Notes: generated from the letters alone by a model not told the origin. DNA of 14,892 nt from RGIG3009 sp045541305 (GCA_045541305.1 JAZQIV010000070.1:1-14892), one strand, 5' to 3'; shown: positions 1 to 7,436, numbered from the stretch's first letter. Numbers and translations are program-made.

Positions 1-469
1 CACCGGCAATGGCGACACGTTGCTTTTGACCACCGGACAACTTGTGTGCCGCGTGGTCACGATACTCGTACATACCAACCGCCTGCAGCGCATCATCTAC
101 ACGTTTGCGAATCTCATCCGGCGCGATACCAAGGTTTTCCGGGCCAAACGCCACGTCCTCTTCCACAATGGTGGAAACCAATTGGTTATCGGGGTTTTGC
201 AGCACCATTCCCACCGTGCAGCGCACATCATACCGTTTTTCTTCATCGTCGGTGGGAATATCCTTGATATACACGCGACCGCCAAGCGGCAACAGCAAGG
301 CATTAAAATGCTTGGCAAGCGTAGATTTTCCGCACCCGTTATGTCCAAGCAACGCCACAAACTGCCCTGCCGGTACTGTCAGATCAATACCGTCCAGCAC
401 AACCGTGGATTCCGGAGAGCCTCCCCCATCGTATTGAAAACAGATCTGTTCCGCTCGTATGATGTTCAC
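1..469 (-). CDS. ecfA1: Energy-coupling factor transporter ATPase EcfA1 (5' part; runs off the window)
   Basis: This is one of the two ATPases of an ECF-type importer, which powers uptake of vitamins or metal ions bound by a membrane S component. About 156 N-terminal residues are visible. Walker A is GHNGCGKST (residues 42-50). The Q-loop segment around residue 91 reads LQNPDNQLVSTIVEEDVAFG, which is characteristic of EcfA1/CbiO. The signature LSGGQKQRVAIAG (about 144-156) ends at the window edge. The start is a GTG whose last two bases belong to the stop codon of the upstream methyltransferase (GTGA overlap), with GGAAGGA a few bases upstream, so translation is probably coupled. Walker B and the partner genes (ecfA2, ecfT) would lie beyond the edge. 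The family assignment is firm. EcfA1 rather than EcfA2 rests on the Q-loop wording. Confidence 0.9.
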   Translation of the reverse strand, partial: MNIIRAEQICFQYDGGGSPESTVVLDGIDLTVPAGQFVALLGHNGCGKSTLAKHFNALLLPLGGRVYIKDIPTDDEEKRYDVRCTVGMVLQNPDNQLVSTIVEEDVAFGPENLGIAPDEIRKRVDDALQAVGMYEYRDHAAHKLSGGQKQRVAIAG

Positions 470-1359
470 CGATCGTTTCCTTCCTTCCACATTGCCGTGG
501 CTCCGCACGGCAAAATCAGACCGCTCTGCGTTACCGGCAACCCGATCTCATCTGCAGAGGTTGTGCCTCCGTGCCGTTCAGCAATCAAAGAGGCCAGCAT
601 ATATTGCATCACCGAGGGTGATAATCCCGTGGTGTACGAATTGATCAAGAAAAACAGCGGACAGTCCGACAAAAGAGCCACACACTCACGCACCAGACCG
701 AAAATCTGCTCTTCCAGCTTCCAAACCTCTCCGCCCGGTCCGCGACCGTAAGAGGGCGGATCCATCAAAATAGCATCATAGGTGTTCCCGCGCCGTTGTT
801 CGCGCTGCACGAACTTGCCGCAATCGTCCACCAGCCACCGCATCGGTTGATCGGCAAGCCCGCTGGACACTGCATTTTCACGACCCCAGGACACCATCCC
901 TTTGGAAGCATCCACGTGCGTAACGTGCGCACCAGCCGCCACACAAGCCAACGTTGCCGCACCGGTATAGCCGAACAAATTCAACACTCGAATCGGGCGA
1001 TTGGCCGTGCGAATCATGCGCGCCATGGCATCCCAATTAACCGCCTGCTCGGGAAACAAACCCGTATGCTTAAAACCCATCGGCTTCAAACGAAATCGCA
1101 ATTCGGTGGGGACATCATCGGAAGAATACCCAATCTCCCACACATCCGGTAACGGTTTATAGGTTTCCCAATGACCACCGCCGGTGTGCGAACGGTGATA
1201 CCGCGCATGCGCCGATTTCCAAAGCGGATGCCGACGACCGGTATGCCACAAAATCTGCGGGTCCGGACGAATCAACAGGCAATTGCCCCAGCGCTCCAAC
1301 CGTTCGCCGTCTGTGGCATCCAACAATTCATAGTCTTTCCAATGCTCTGCAGTTCTCAT
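466..1359 (-). CDS. Class I SAM-dependent methyltransferase (RlmI/COG1092-like, probably rRNA)
   Basis: The predicted protein has 297 residues. Motif I is VLNLFGYTGAAT (residues 125-136), the acidic ribose-binding residue is probably Asp150 (HVDAS), and the catalytic-loop motif is DPPSYGRGPGGEVWKLE (200-216). These place it with the class I SAM methyltransferases related to the 23S rRNA cytosine-C5 enzymes RlmI/RlmK. The GRGPxGEVWKL wording is typical of a subgroup annotated only as rRNA methyltransferase. No N-terminal PUA domain is visible, and the substrate is not determined by sequence. The reading frame is open to 1515, but that extension overlaps ruvB. The ATG at 1359 has AAGGA at suitable spacing, 10 bases after the ruvB stop, so it is preferred. 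It is cotranscribed with ruvCAB and overlaps ecfA1 by four bases. Confidence 0.85.
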   Translation of the reverse strand: MRTAEHWKDYELLDATDGERLERWGNCLLIRPDPQILWHTGRRHPLWKSAHARYHRSHTGGGHWETYKPLPDVWEIGYSSDDVPTELRFRLKPMGFKHTGLFPEQAVNWDAMARMIRTANRPIRVLNLFGYTGAATLACVAAGAHVTHVDASKGMVSWGRENAVSSGLADQPMRWLVDDCGKFVQREQRRGNTYDAILMDPPSYGRGPGGEVWKLEEQIFGLVRECVALLSDCPLFFLINSYTTGLSPSVMQYMLASLIAERHGGTTSADEIGLPVTQSGLILPCGATAMWKEGNDR

Positions 1360-1369
1360 ACCAAAATCC

Positions 1370-2392
1370 TTACACGTCGAATGTTGTTTGATGAGCAATA
1401 CCCAAATGCGCATAAGCTGCCGGCAGCACCACGCGCCCGCGAGGGGTGCGATTGATAAATCCAAGCTGCAACAAATACGGCTCGTATACGTCTTCAATGG
1501 TAACCGCTTCTTCACCGATCACGGCCGCCAACGTATCCAATCCCACAGGACCGCCGTTATAGTGTTGAATCATCGCCATCAGCATGCGGCGATCCACCAT
1601 ATCCAAGCCTAACTCGTCCACTTCTAAGCGGTCCAAGGCTTCTCGAGCAACCGCATCCGTGATGCCGCCGCCGGTCATAACCTGCGCAAAATCGCGTACT
1701 CGCTTAAGCAAACGGTTGGCGATACGCGGCGTACCGCGCGAGCGGGAAGCAACCTCCAAAGCTCCATCCTCGTCACACGTGATGCCCAGGATTCCGGCAC
1801 TTCGTTTGACAATTTTGGCAAGTTCTTCCGGTGTGTACATCTCCAAACGGCACACCACGCCAAAGCGGTCGCGCAACGGTGCCGACAACTGACCGGCACG
1901 CGTAGTGGCACCAATCAACGTAAACTTCGGAAGCGGCAGATGAATTGACGATGCGCCCTGCCCTTTTCCGTTAATAATATCGATCGAAAAATCCTCCATC
2001 GCCGGATACAAAATTTCTTCCACAGTACGCGGCAAACGATGAATTTCATCAATGAACAGCACGTCACCCTGATCCAGATTGGTCAGCAACGCCGCCAGAT
2101 CACCTGCGCGTTCCAACGCAGGACCGGACGTAATGCGGAAATTTACACCAAGTTCATGGGCAATGATGGCCGATAACGTTGTTTTACCAAGACCCGGAGG
2201 GCCATAAAGCAGCACATGATCCAGCGTATCGTTGCGCATTTTTGCCGCATTGATAAACACCGATAAGTTTTCTTTCACCTTTTCCTGCCCGACATACTCT
2301 TCCAGCGTGCGCGGACGAAGCGGGTTATCCCCCTCGTCCTCCGGCAGGTATTCCGTGGACATCATGCGATTTTCATAATCCATTTCCTGCAT
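1370..2392 (-). CDS. ruvB: Holliday junction branch migration ATPase RuvB
   Basis: RuvB is the hexameric AAA+ motor that pumps DNA through the RuvA-bound Holliday junction during recombinational repair. The 340-residue product matches the family length. It shows Walker A GPPGLGKT (64-71), Walker B FIDEIHR (113-119), sensor 1 TLIGATTRAG (158-167) and the following PLRDRFG segment containing the arginine finger. A C-terminal winged-helix region ends with GFINRTPRGR. Several in-frame starts exist. The ATG at 2392 is chosen because AAGGGG, next to the ruvA stop, sits 8 bases upstream. A GTG at 2401 and an ATG at 2383 are worse placed. It lies 12 bases downstream of ruvA in the ruvC-ruvA-ruvB order. 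Confidence 0.98.
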   Translation of the reverse strand: MQEMDYENRMMSTEYLPEDEGDNPLRPRTLEEYVGQEKVKENLSVFINAAKMRNDTLDHVLLYGPPGLGKTTLSAIIAHELGVNFRITSGPALERAGDLAALLTNLDQGDVLFIDEIHRLPRTVEEILYPAMEDFSIDIINGKGQGASSIHLPLPKFTLIGATTRAGQLSAPLRDRFGVVCRLEMYTPEELAKIVKRSAGILGITCDEDGALEVASRSRGTPRIANRLLKRVRDFAQVMTGGGITDAVAREALDRLEVDELGLDMVDRRMLMAMIQHYNGGPVGLDTLAAVIGEEAVTIEDVYEPYLLQLGFINRTPRGRVVLPAAYAHLGIAHQTTFDV

Positions 2393-2404
2393 TTTGCACA
2401 CCCC

Positions 2405-3013
2405 TTATCGTCTGCCAAGCGTTCGCAGCGCTTGCCGCACCAGTTCTTCCACCGGCAATGCACTATCCAGCTTGGCAACTGCCGCAGAAGCTTCACCCGC
2501 ACTAAAGCCGAGCATGGTAAGTGCACTCGCAGCCTCGGCAGCGTTCCCGGATGCATTGGCAACACCCGTCGGCATGCCACCATCCACCACAACGCCTCCC
2601 GCTGAGGAGGGAATTCCCACTTTATCTTTGAGCTCCAGCACGATGCGCTGCGCCAGTTTCGGACCGACACCCTGCGCACGTGTGAGCGCCTTGAAATCAC
2701 CGCCGGCGATGGCAAGCACTACCCGCTCGGGCGATAATTCCGATAAAATCGATAACCCCGCTTTCGGTCCCACGCCATTCACAGCGGTCAATAATTTGAA
2801 ACAACTAAGTTCGTTATTATCGGCAAAGCCGAACAATTCCGCCGCATCTTCGCGCACGTTGAGAATTGTATACAGCATCACTTCACTGCCGATTTGCGGT
2901 AACTGCCGTGCCGTGTTGAGCGTAATATTGCACTGATACCCCACACCGCCGCATTCCACCACAGCAAGGTTGGTTTCGCGATGAATGAGGGTTCCTCTCA
3001 CACTATAAATCAT
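2405..3013 (-). CDS. ruvA: Holliday junction-binding protein RuvA
   Basis: RuvA forms tetramers that hold the four-way junction and load RuvB. The 202-residue product begins MIYSVRGTL, typical for the N-terminal OB fold. It carries two helix-hairpin-helix motifs (LLTAVNGVGPKAG around 74-86 and LTRAQGVGPKLAQ around 110-122). A flexible glycine/alanine-rich linker (about 137-160) leads to a C-terminal domain III that contacts RuvB. The frame is open upstream to 3076, but that part overlaps ruvC and lacks RuvA character. The ATG at 3013 follows the ruvC stop by five bases, with AGAGGA upstream. It sits centrally in the ruvCAB operon. Confidence 0.98.
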   Translation of the reverse strand: MIYSVRGTLIHRETNLAVVECGGVGYQCNITLNTARQLPQIGSEVMLYTILNVREDAAELFGFADNNELSCFKLLTAVNGVGPKAGLSILSELSPERVVLAIAGGDFKALTRAQGVGPKLAQRIVLELKDKVGIPSSAGGVVVDGGMPTGVANASGNAAEAASALTMLGFSAGEASAAVAKLDSALPVEELVRQALRTLGRR

Positions 3014-3018
3014 TCCCG

Positions 3019-3522
3019 TTACCGTCCTCTCATGATTTGCATTTTCAGCGCGGTACCGCCGGTTTGTGCGTGGCAAATGGCAATTGCCAACGCATCCGCC
3101 GTATCATCGGGCTTCGGAACCGCTTGCAAATGCAATAACCGTCGGGTCATCTCCATCACCTGCGGTTTTTGTGCTTGTCCATACCCCGTCACCGCGCTTT
3201 TTACCTGCAACGGGGTGTATTCAAACACCGGCACACCGCAGCGCTCGGCCGCAAGCAGAATCACGCCGCGTGCTTCGGCTACCTCGATCGCGGTTTTTTG
3301 GTTGTTTTGAAAATACAATTTTTCAATCGCCATCGCATCGGGACGCTGTGCGATCAAAATATCGGTAAGCTCTTCATAGATACGGTTCAAGCGTTGCAAA
3401 AACGGTGTTCCCGCCTCGGTGGTAACCGCACCAAAATCCAGCGCGTGGAACCGCCCGCCTTCGTATTGTATTGCGCCCCAGCCGATAATGGCATAGCCGG
3501 GATCGATCCCTAAAATCCGCAC
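3019..3522 (-). CDS. ruvC: Crossover junction endodeoxyribonuclease RuvC
   Basis: RuvC is the dimeric, Mg-dependent nuclease that resolves Holliday junctions. The 167-residue product has the RNase H-like fold markers and all four acidic catalytic residues: Asp7 (GIDPG), Glu67 (AIEKLYF), and Asp140 and Asp143 (KPDDTADALAIA). The start is a GTG at 3522, preceded by AAAAGGCGGTGA. It is the first gene of the ruvC-ruvA-ruvB-methyltransferase-ecfA1 unit and has a near-consensus sigma-A promoter just upstream. Confidence 0.98.
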   Translation of the reverse strand: MRILGIDPGYAIIGWGAIQYEGGRFHALDFGAVTTEAGTPFLQRLNRIYEELTDILIAQRPDAMAIEKLYFQNNQKTAIEVAEARGVILLAAERCGVPVFEYTPLQVKSAVTGYGQAQKPQVMEMTRRLLHLQAVPKPDDTADALAIAICHAQTGGTALKMQIMRGR

Positions 3523-3551
3523 CTGCTCACCGCCTTTTAGATATTCAAAGT

Positions 3552-3580
3552 ATTATAACATATCTTTAAGAAAGTATCAA
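3552..3580 (-). promoter_or_regulatory. Sigma-A promoter of the ruvCAB operon
   Basis: On the minus strand, TTGATA (3580-3575) and TATAAT (3557-3552) are separated by exactly 17 bases. The -35 hexamer lies inside the last codons of the uridine-phosphorylase-like gene. No terminator is seen between the two, so read-through from the phosphorylase promoter is also possible. No LexA/DinR-like operator was recognised around it by eye. Confidence 0.85.
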
Positions 3581-4327
3581 TGCTTTTATCGCATTTATTG
3601 CAGTTTTTGCAGCGGATTCGGTATTCTCTGAGCGCGGGTTGGAAAGTCCTGCCGCTTCGCGCTCCTGATTCCAAACCACGTGCAACACACACCCTGCTCG
3701 TAGGCCAAGCGACGCCGCCACGATATACAACGTGGCAGACTCCATTTCCGAAGCCAAACACCCGCCCTTGATCCACGATTGCCATTTGTTCACCAGCTCG
3801 TACGATACAGGTGACGATTCCGGCGAATGCTGACCGTAAAACGAATCCTTACACTGCACCACACCGGCATGCACCGTGTATCCGGCGGTTTTTGCTGCTT
3901 GTATCAGTTGGCAGCTGACATCCAGATCCGCAACCGCCGGGAACTCGATCGGCAAATATTCCCGCGATGTTCCCTCAGCACGAATGGCACCGGTCGCCAC
4001 CACCACGTCACCGCCGCATACCGGCAGCGCCATACCACCGCAAGTGCCAACGCGAATAATGGTTTTTACACCACACCGTGCCAGCTCCTCAACGCAAATG
4101 GCGGTAGACGGGCCACCGATCCCGTGAGAGGTCACCAGCACACGTTTTCCTTCCACCGTTCCGGCCCACGTGGTATATTCCCGATGCGAAGCAATAAATT
4201 GCGGATTATCCAGTAATCGCGCAATGGATTCCACCCGACCGGGATCACCCGTAATCACGGCGTATTCCGCCCCATCGGACGGGGTAAGACCAATATGGAA
4301 CATTTTTTCTTCGTTAAAGTTCATCAT
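3566..4327 (-). CDS. udp: Uridine phosphorylase-type nucleoside phosphorylase
   Basis: The product has 253 residues, the same length as E. coli Udp, and is collinear with it. Recognisable parts are GDPGR (27-31, phosphate-binding Arg31), SHREYTTW (47-54), SHGIGGPST (67-75), RVGTCGG (92-98), EFPAVADLD (128-136) and EMESATL (194-200, ribose-binding Glu/Met/Glu). The reaction would be phosphorolysis of a nucleoside to base plus ribose-1-phosphate for pyrimidine salvage. The base-recognition loop reads FYGQHSPE. The Gln is kept, but the Arg two residues later in E. coli Udp is absent, so uridine specificity is not certain. The start at 4327 has GGAGG seven bases upstream; a second ATG follows directly. 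It has its own promoter and is transcribed away from the ABC-F gene. Confidence 0.88.
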   Translation of the reverse strand: MMNFNEEKMFHIGLTPSDGAEYAVITGDPGRVESIARLLDNPQFIASHREYTTWAGTVEGKRVLVTSHGIGGPSTAICVEELARCGVKTIIRVGTCGGMALPVCGGDVVVATGAIRAEGTSREYLPIEFPAVADLDVSCQLIQAAKTAGYTVHAGVVQCKDSFYGQHSPESSPVSYELVNKWQSWIKGGCLASEMESATLYIVAASLGLRAGCVLHVVWNQEREAAGLSNPRSENTESAAKTAINAIKALILS

Positions 4328-4355
4328 AGAGATCCCTCCTCACTTTCGATATTTT

Positions 4356-4384
4356 AGTATAGCAGGATTTCACTTGCCAGACAA
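4356..4384 (-). promoter_or_regulatory. Sigma-A promoter of the nucleoside phosphorylase gene
   Basis: On the minus strand, TTGTCT (4384-4379) and TATACT (4361-4356) have a 17-base spacer. It overlaps the divergent ABC-F promoter on the other strand; the two -35 hexamers share position 4379. It is mostly contained in the palindrome at 4358-4400. The predicted leader to the ATG at 4327 is short and contains GGAGG. Confidence 0.75.
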
Positions 4385-4400
4385 GAGAAATCCTGCTATA
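4358..4400. repeat. Near-perfect palindrome spanning two divergent promoters
   Basis: The left arm TATAGCAGGATTTCACTTG (4358-4376) and the right arm CAAGAGAAATCCTGCTATA (4382-4400) are reverse complements over 19 bases with one mismatch, around a 5-base centre. It spans both back-to-back promoters, so most of each -10 hexamer and parts of each -35 lie in equivalent positions. It could be a symmetrical operator, or simply mirrored promoter spacers. A T-run typical of a terminator is missing on both sides. Confidence 0.85.
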
Positions 4401-4402
4401 AT
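4374..4402 (+). promoter_or_regulatory. Sigma-A promoter of the ABC-F gene
   Basis: TTGCCA (4374-4379) and TATAAT (4397-4402) have a 17-base spacer. The -10 is a perfect match. A short imperfect palindrome, TAACAAATTTGTAA (4407-4420), lies at the expected start-site region before the AAAGGA ribosome site. It might be an operator, but this is only suggestive. Confidence 0.8.
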
Positions 4403-4432
4403 TGTGTAACAAATTTGTAAAGGATTTTTCGC

Positions 4433-6343
4433 ATGGCTATTCTCTCTGTTCATCGATTAAGTAAATATTTCGGCGAACGTTGTTTATTCGACAAACTGTC
4501 CTTTGAAGTCGGCGAACACGACCGTATCGGTCTTGTCGGTTCAAACGGTTCGGGCAAAACAACGCTTTTTCGCATGCTCATCGGTAACGAATCAGTCGAT
4601 AGCGGGGATGTTCTTTTGTCCAAGCACGTAAAACTCGGATATCTGGAGCAGCACACGTTGCAGGACGAAGCGATCACCGTTTGGGAAGCGGTTGAACGCG
4701 TGTTTGAGCCGCTGCGCAAAATGGAAGCGGAATTGGCCGAAATTAACGACCGTCTTTCGGCGGTAACAGACGCCCCGGCCGAATGGTTGGAACGCCAGCA
4801 TCGGCTGCAAGAAACGTTCGAGGCGGAAGGTGGCTTGTATTATAAAAGCCGCGTATCGTCCACGTTAATCGGCCTCGGCTTCACGGCGGAGCAGTTCACG
4901 CAACCGGTATCCACACTCAGCGGTGGGCAACGTTCCAAAATTGCAATGGGCTGCTTATTGCTGTCCAAAGCGGATTTACTGCTACTGGACGAACCAACCA
5001 ACCACCTGGATATTCCCTCGGTGGAATGGCTGGAAGGCTTTTTGCGCTCCTACACCGGGGCTGCCATTATCATCTCGCACGATCGCTACTTTTTAGACCG
5101 TGTTACCAATCGTACAATCGAGATCACGCAAGGCACGGTATACGCCACAAATGGCAACTACACAGCGCACAAAGAGAAGCGCGAGCGTGACAAAGAAATC
5201 GCTTTACACCATCACAAAACGATGGAACGCCGCATCAAAAAACTGGAAGACAACATTGCGCTTCTCAAGCGTTGGAACCGCGAAAAATCCATTCGGGCTG
5301 CCGAAAGCCGCGAAAAGCGCTTAGACCGTCTGAAAGAGCAGCAGGTGCAGATAGAGCAGGACGAACACACCGTCCGTTTTGGGTTTACAGTCTCCGCGGT
5401 CAGCGGCAACGACGTGCTGGATGCGGAACAATTGGCCATGCAGTTTGCAAAACCGTTATTCCGCGACGTATCGTTTCAGTTGCACCGCGGTGAACGCGTT
5501 GTTTTGATCGGTCCGAACGGCTGCGGCAAAACCACACTTTTGCGTTTAATAATGGGGGAAATGACACCACAGCAAGGTTTTTTGCGTTTGGGCGCCAAAG
5601 TATCCATCGGGTATTATGATCAAATCCAATCCCGGTTATCTTACGAAAAAACCGCGATCGATCAGCTGTGGGATGATTATCCGCACCTAACACAAACCGA
5701 GATCCGCAACGCCCTTGCCGCCTTTTTGTTTTACGGCGACGAAGTGTTCAAGCCGATTTCGGCATTGAGCGGTGGCGAGCGCGCGCGTTTACTGCTGTTG
5801 CGGCTGATGCTGGCACACGACAACCTGCTGTTGCTGGACGAACCGACAAACCACCTGGACATTGCCTCGCGTGAGGCATTGGAAGCCGCGCTGGATGGGT
5901 ATGACGGCACGCTGCTGATTGTCTCGCACGACCGCTATTTTATCAACCGCATGGCAACCCGTATCCTGCACATGACACCGGATGGATGCGAAAGTATCCT
6001 CGGGAATTATGATAATTTTGTCGAGCGCTCCGCAGAAAATGTGCGTGCTCTTTCGACACAAGCCACCGAAAAAGCACCAAAAGAAAACGCCTATAAGGCG
6101 CGCAAAGAATTGGAGTCCCAAAAGCGCAAGCTCACCACGCAAATCACACGCTGCGAGCAGGAAATTCACACGTGCGAGCAAGCAATCGCCAACACCGAAC
6201 AAGAGCTTGAAAAGCCGGAAAACGCGGCCGACTACGAAACGGTTGCCCGCCTATCCGCCGAACTGAATGCGCTCAACCAACAATTGGACGCCTTGTTTGC
6301 GCGTTGGGAAGAAGCACAAACGGCATTGGAAAACTTATCTTGA
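4433..6343 (+). CDS. ABC-F family ATPase (ribosome-associated translation factor type)
   Basis: The 636-residue soluble protein has two ABC domains and no membrane segments, the layout of ABC-F proteins (EttA, Uup, YdiF, VmlR), which act at the ribosomal E site. Domain 1 has Walker A GSNGSGKTT (36-44), signature LSGGQ (162-166), Walker B LLLLDEPTNHLD (182-193) and SHDRYF (215-220). The basic linker at about 245-310 (KRERDKE, RRIKKLE, REKRLDRL) is the helical region that contacts P-site tRNA in the family. Domain 2 has GPNGCGKTT (360-368), LSGGE (445-449), LLLLDEPTNHLD and SHDRYF. Residues 550-635 form a charged coiled coil, as in YdiF/Uup types. Both catalytic glutamates are present. AAAGGA precedes the ATG at 4433. 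Whether it is housekeeping or confers antibiotic protection cannot be told from sequence. Confidence 0.95.
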   Translation: MAILSVHRLSKYFGERCLFDKLSFEVGEHDRIGLVGSNGSGKTTLFRMLIGNESVDSGDVLLSKHVKLGYLEQHTLQDEAITVWEAVERVFEPLRKMEAELAEINDRLSAVTDAPAEWLERQHRLQETFEAEGGLYYKSRVSSTLIGLGFTAEQFTQPVSTLSGGQRSKIAMGCLLLSKADLLLLDEPTNHLDIPSVEWLEGFLRSYTGAAIIISHDRYFLDRVTNRTIEITQGTVYATNGNYTAHKEKRERDKEIALHHHKTMERRIKKLEDNIALLKRWNREKSIRAAESREKRLDRLKEQQVQIEQDEHTVRFGFTVSAVSGNDVLDAEQLAMQFAKPLFRDVSFQLHRGERVVLIGPNGCGKTTLLRLIMGEMTPQQGFLRLGAKVSIGYYDQIQSRLSYEKTAIDQLWDDYPHLTQTEIRNALAAFLFYGDEVFKPISALSGGERARLLLLRLMLAHDNLLLLDEPTNHLDIASREALEAALDGYDGTLLIVSHDRYFINRMATRILHMTPDGCESILGNYDNFVERSAENVRALSTQATEKAPKENAYKARKELESQKRKLTTQITRCEQEIHTCEQAIANTEQELEKPENAADYETVARLSAELNALNQQLDALFARWEEAQTALENLS

Positions 6344-6368
6344 CAAATCGAGTGAATTGCCGTATATT
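6340..6368 (+). promoter_or_regulatory. Sigma-A promoter of the pyridoxamine kinase gene
   Basis: TTGACA (6340-6345) and TATATT (6363-6368) have a 17-base spacer. The -35 hexamer contains the TGA stop codon of the ABC-F gene. No terminator is visible between the genes, so the kinase can be made both from this promoter and by read-through. GGAGG at 6383-6387 then precedes the ATG at 6395. Confidence 0.85.
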
Positions 6369-6394
6369 TTTTCCATAAAATTGGAGGTCTTTTT

Positions 6395-7234
6395 ATGAAA
6401 CGGATTTTAACTGTACAAGATATCTCCTGCGTCGGCAAATGCTCACTCACCGTAGCGTTACCGATCATTTCGGCTATGGGTGTTGAAGCAGCGGTCCTCC
6501 CCACCGCTGTTTTATCCACGCATACCGCGTTCAAGGAAGGATTCACCTTCCGCGATCTCACGGAAGATATCACCCCCATTGCCAACCATTGGAAAGCCGA
6601 AAAAATCGGCTTCGATGCCATTTACACCGGCTACCTTGGTTCCTTTGAGCAACTGCGATTAATGGGTGAAATGATCAACGATTTCCGTGCAGAAAACACA
6701 CTGGTGTTCATCGATCCCGTTATGGGTGATTACGGCAAGCTGTACAAAGGCTTCACACCTGAGTTTGCCAAAGCCATGGCACAGCTGTGTGGGAAAGCCG
6801 ATATTATCGTGCCGAACATGACCGAAGCCGCTTACATGTTAGACATTCCCTATTGCGAAAGCGGCTATGATCGCGCCTATATCCGAGAAGTTTTGAAAAA
6901 ACTGACCGCGCTCGGCGCTAAATGCGCTGTGCTGACGGGTGTCAGCTTTGAAGCGGGCAAGGTCGGCGTTATGGCCTATGATTCCGCACGTGATGAGTAT
7001 TTTGAATATTATAACGATCGCATCGATGCCGCCTATCACGGCACCGGTGACGTGTTCGCCAGTACGTGTGTCGGGGCGTTGATGAACGAAAAGCCGCTCG
7101 CCGATGCTTTGCGCGTTGCCGCCGATTATACCGCTGCTTGCATTCGCGCAACCGAAGACGATCCACACGGCAATTGGTATGGTGTTAACTTCGAAGCCGT
7201 CATTCCCGATTTACTGCGTTCGTTGAACCGCTGA
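6395..7234 (+). CDS. pdxK: Pyridoxamine/pyridoxal kinase (PdxK/PdxY, ribokinase superfamily)
   Basis: This enzyme phosphorylates pyridoxal, pyridoxamine or pyridoxine with ATP to supply pyridoxal 5'-phosphate. The 279-residue product shows the vitamin B6 kinase pattern: an N-terminal SCVGKCSLTVALPI segment (11-24), DPVMGDYGKLY (107-117), the NMTEAAYML (141-149) ATP-region motif, and the anion-hole and catalytic segment HGTGDVFA (215-222) with the presumed base Asp219. GGAGG lies seven bases before the ATG. ThiD-like hydroxymethylpyrimidine kinases share the fold, but the DPVMGD and HGTGD wording fits PdxK/PdxY better. PLP made here would serve, among others, the PLP-dependent enzyme encoded at 9138-10499, but the two genes are separated by a tRNA gene and a terminator. 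Confidence 0.92.
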   Translation: MKRILTVQDISCVGKCSLTVALPIISAMGVEAAVLPTAVLSTHTAFKEGFTFRDLTEDITPIANHWKAEKIGFDAIYTGYLGSFEQLRLMGEMINDFRAENTLVFIDPVMGDYGKLYKGFTPEFAKAMAQLCGKADIIVPNMTEAAYMLDIPYCESGYDRAYIREVLKKLTALGAKCAVLTGVSFEAGKVGVMAYDSARDEYFEYYNDRIDAAYHGTGDVFASTCVGALMNEKPLADALRVAADYTAACIRATEDDPHGNWYGVNFEAVIPDLLRSLNR

Positions 7235-7262
7235 TAATTTCATAAAAATCTGATTTTTTCTC

Positions 7263-7291
7263 TTGACAAGCCTGTGCTTTTCCGCTATAAT
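7263..7291 (+). promoter_or_regulatory. Consensus sigma-A promoter of tRNA-Val
   Basis: TTGACA (7263-7268) and TATAAT (7286-7291) are both perfect hexamers, separated by 17 bases. The mature tRNA begins 19 bases after the -10. A strong promoter is expected for a single stable-RNA gene. Confidence 0.93.
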
Positions 7292-7310
7292 AGCATTCGT
7301 TCCGAAAAAT

Positions 7311-7386
7311 GGACGTTTAGCTCAGCTGGTAGAGCATTCGCTTGACGTGCGAAGGGTCAGCGGTTCGAGTCCGTTAACGTCCACCA
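7311..7386 (+). tRNA. tRNA-Val (anticodon GAC), CCA encoded
   Basis: This is a 76-nt cloverleaf. The acceptor stem GGACGTT/AACGTCC is perfect. The D arm is GCTC-AGCTGGTA-GAGC. The anticodon stem is TTCGC/GCGAA with loop TTGACGT, giving anticodon GAC (valine, GUC/GUU). The variable loop is GGGTC. The T arm AGCGG-TTCGAGT-CCGTT has one G-U pair. Discriminator A and a genomically encoded CCA (7384-7386) follow. It is a single tRNA gene with its own promoter and terminator. Confidence 0.97.
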
Positions 7387-7394
7387 CACAAGAG

Positions 7395-7436
7395 ATCCGA
7401 ACCACTTCACAATCGGAAGTGTGTTCGGATTTTTTT
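7395..7436 (+). terminator. Rho-independent terminator after tRNA-Val
   Basis: The outer stem ATCCGAAC pairs with GTTCGGAT and the inner stem CACTTC pairs with GAAGTG, with one bulged T and a 7-base loop. A run of T's (7430-7436) follows. It begins 9 bases after the CCA end. Confidence 0.9.

Noticed and set aside
20..751. 243-codon plus-strand open frame over ecfA1 and the methyltransferase
   Set aside because: Antisense to clear genes, no recognisable motif, no convincing ribosome site.
1360..1515. Upstream extension of the methyltransferase reading frame
   Set aside because: It lies over the end of ruvB in another frame, lacks family similarity, and the internal ATG at 1359 has a good ribosome site.
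7244..7258. Possible hairpin after the pyridoxamine kinase gene (AAAAATC...GATTTTT)
   Set aside because: All A-T apart from one pair, and a realistic loop leaves only about five A-T pairs. Too weak to call a terminator.
7362..7386. tRNA-Val 3' end as an integrase attachment site
   Set aside because: No repeat of the tRNA 3' end was found by eye on the far side of the SCIFF unit or elsewhere in the window, and no integrase gene is present.
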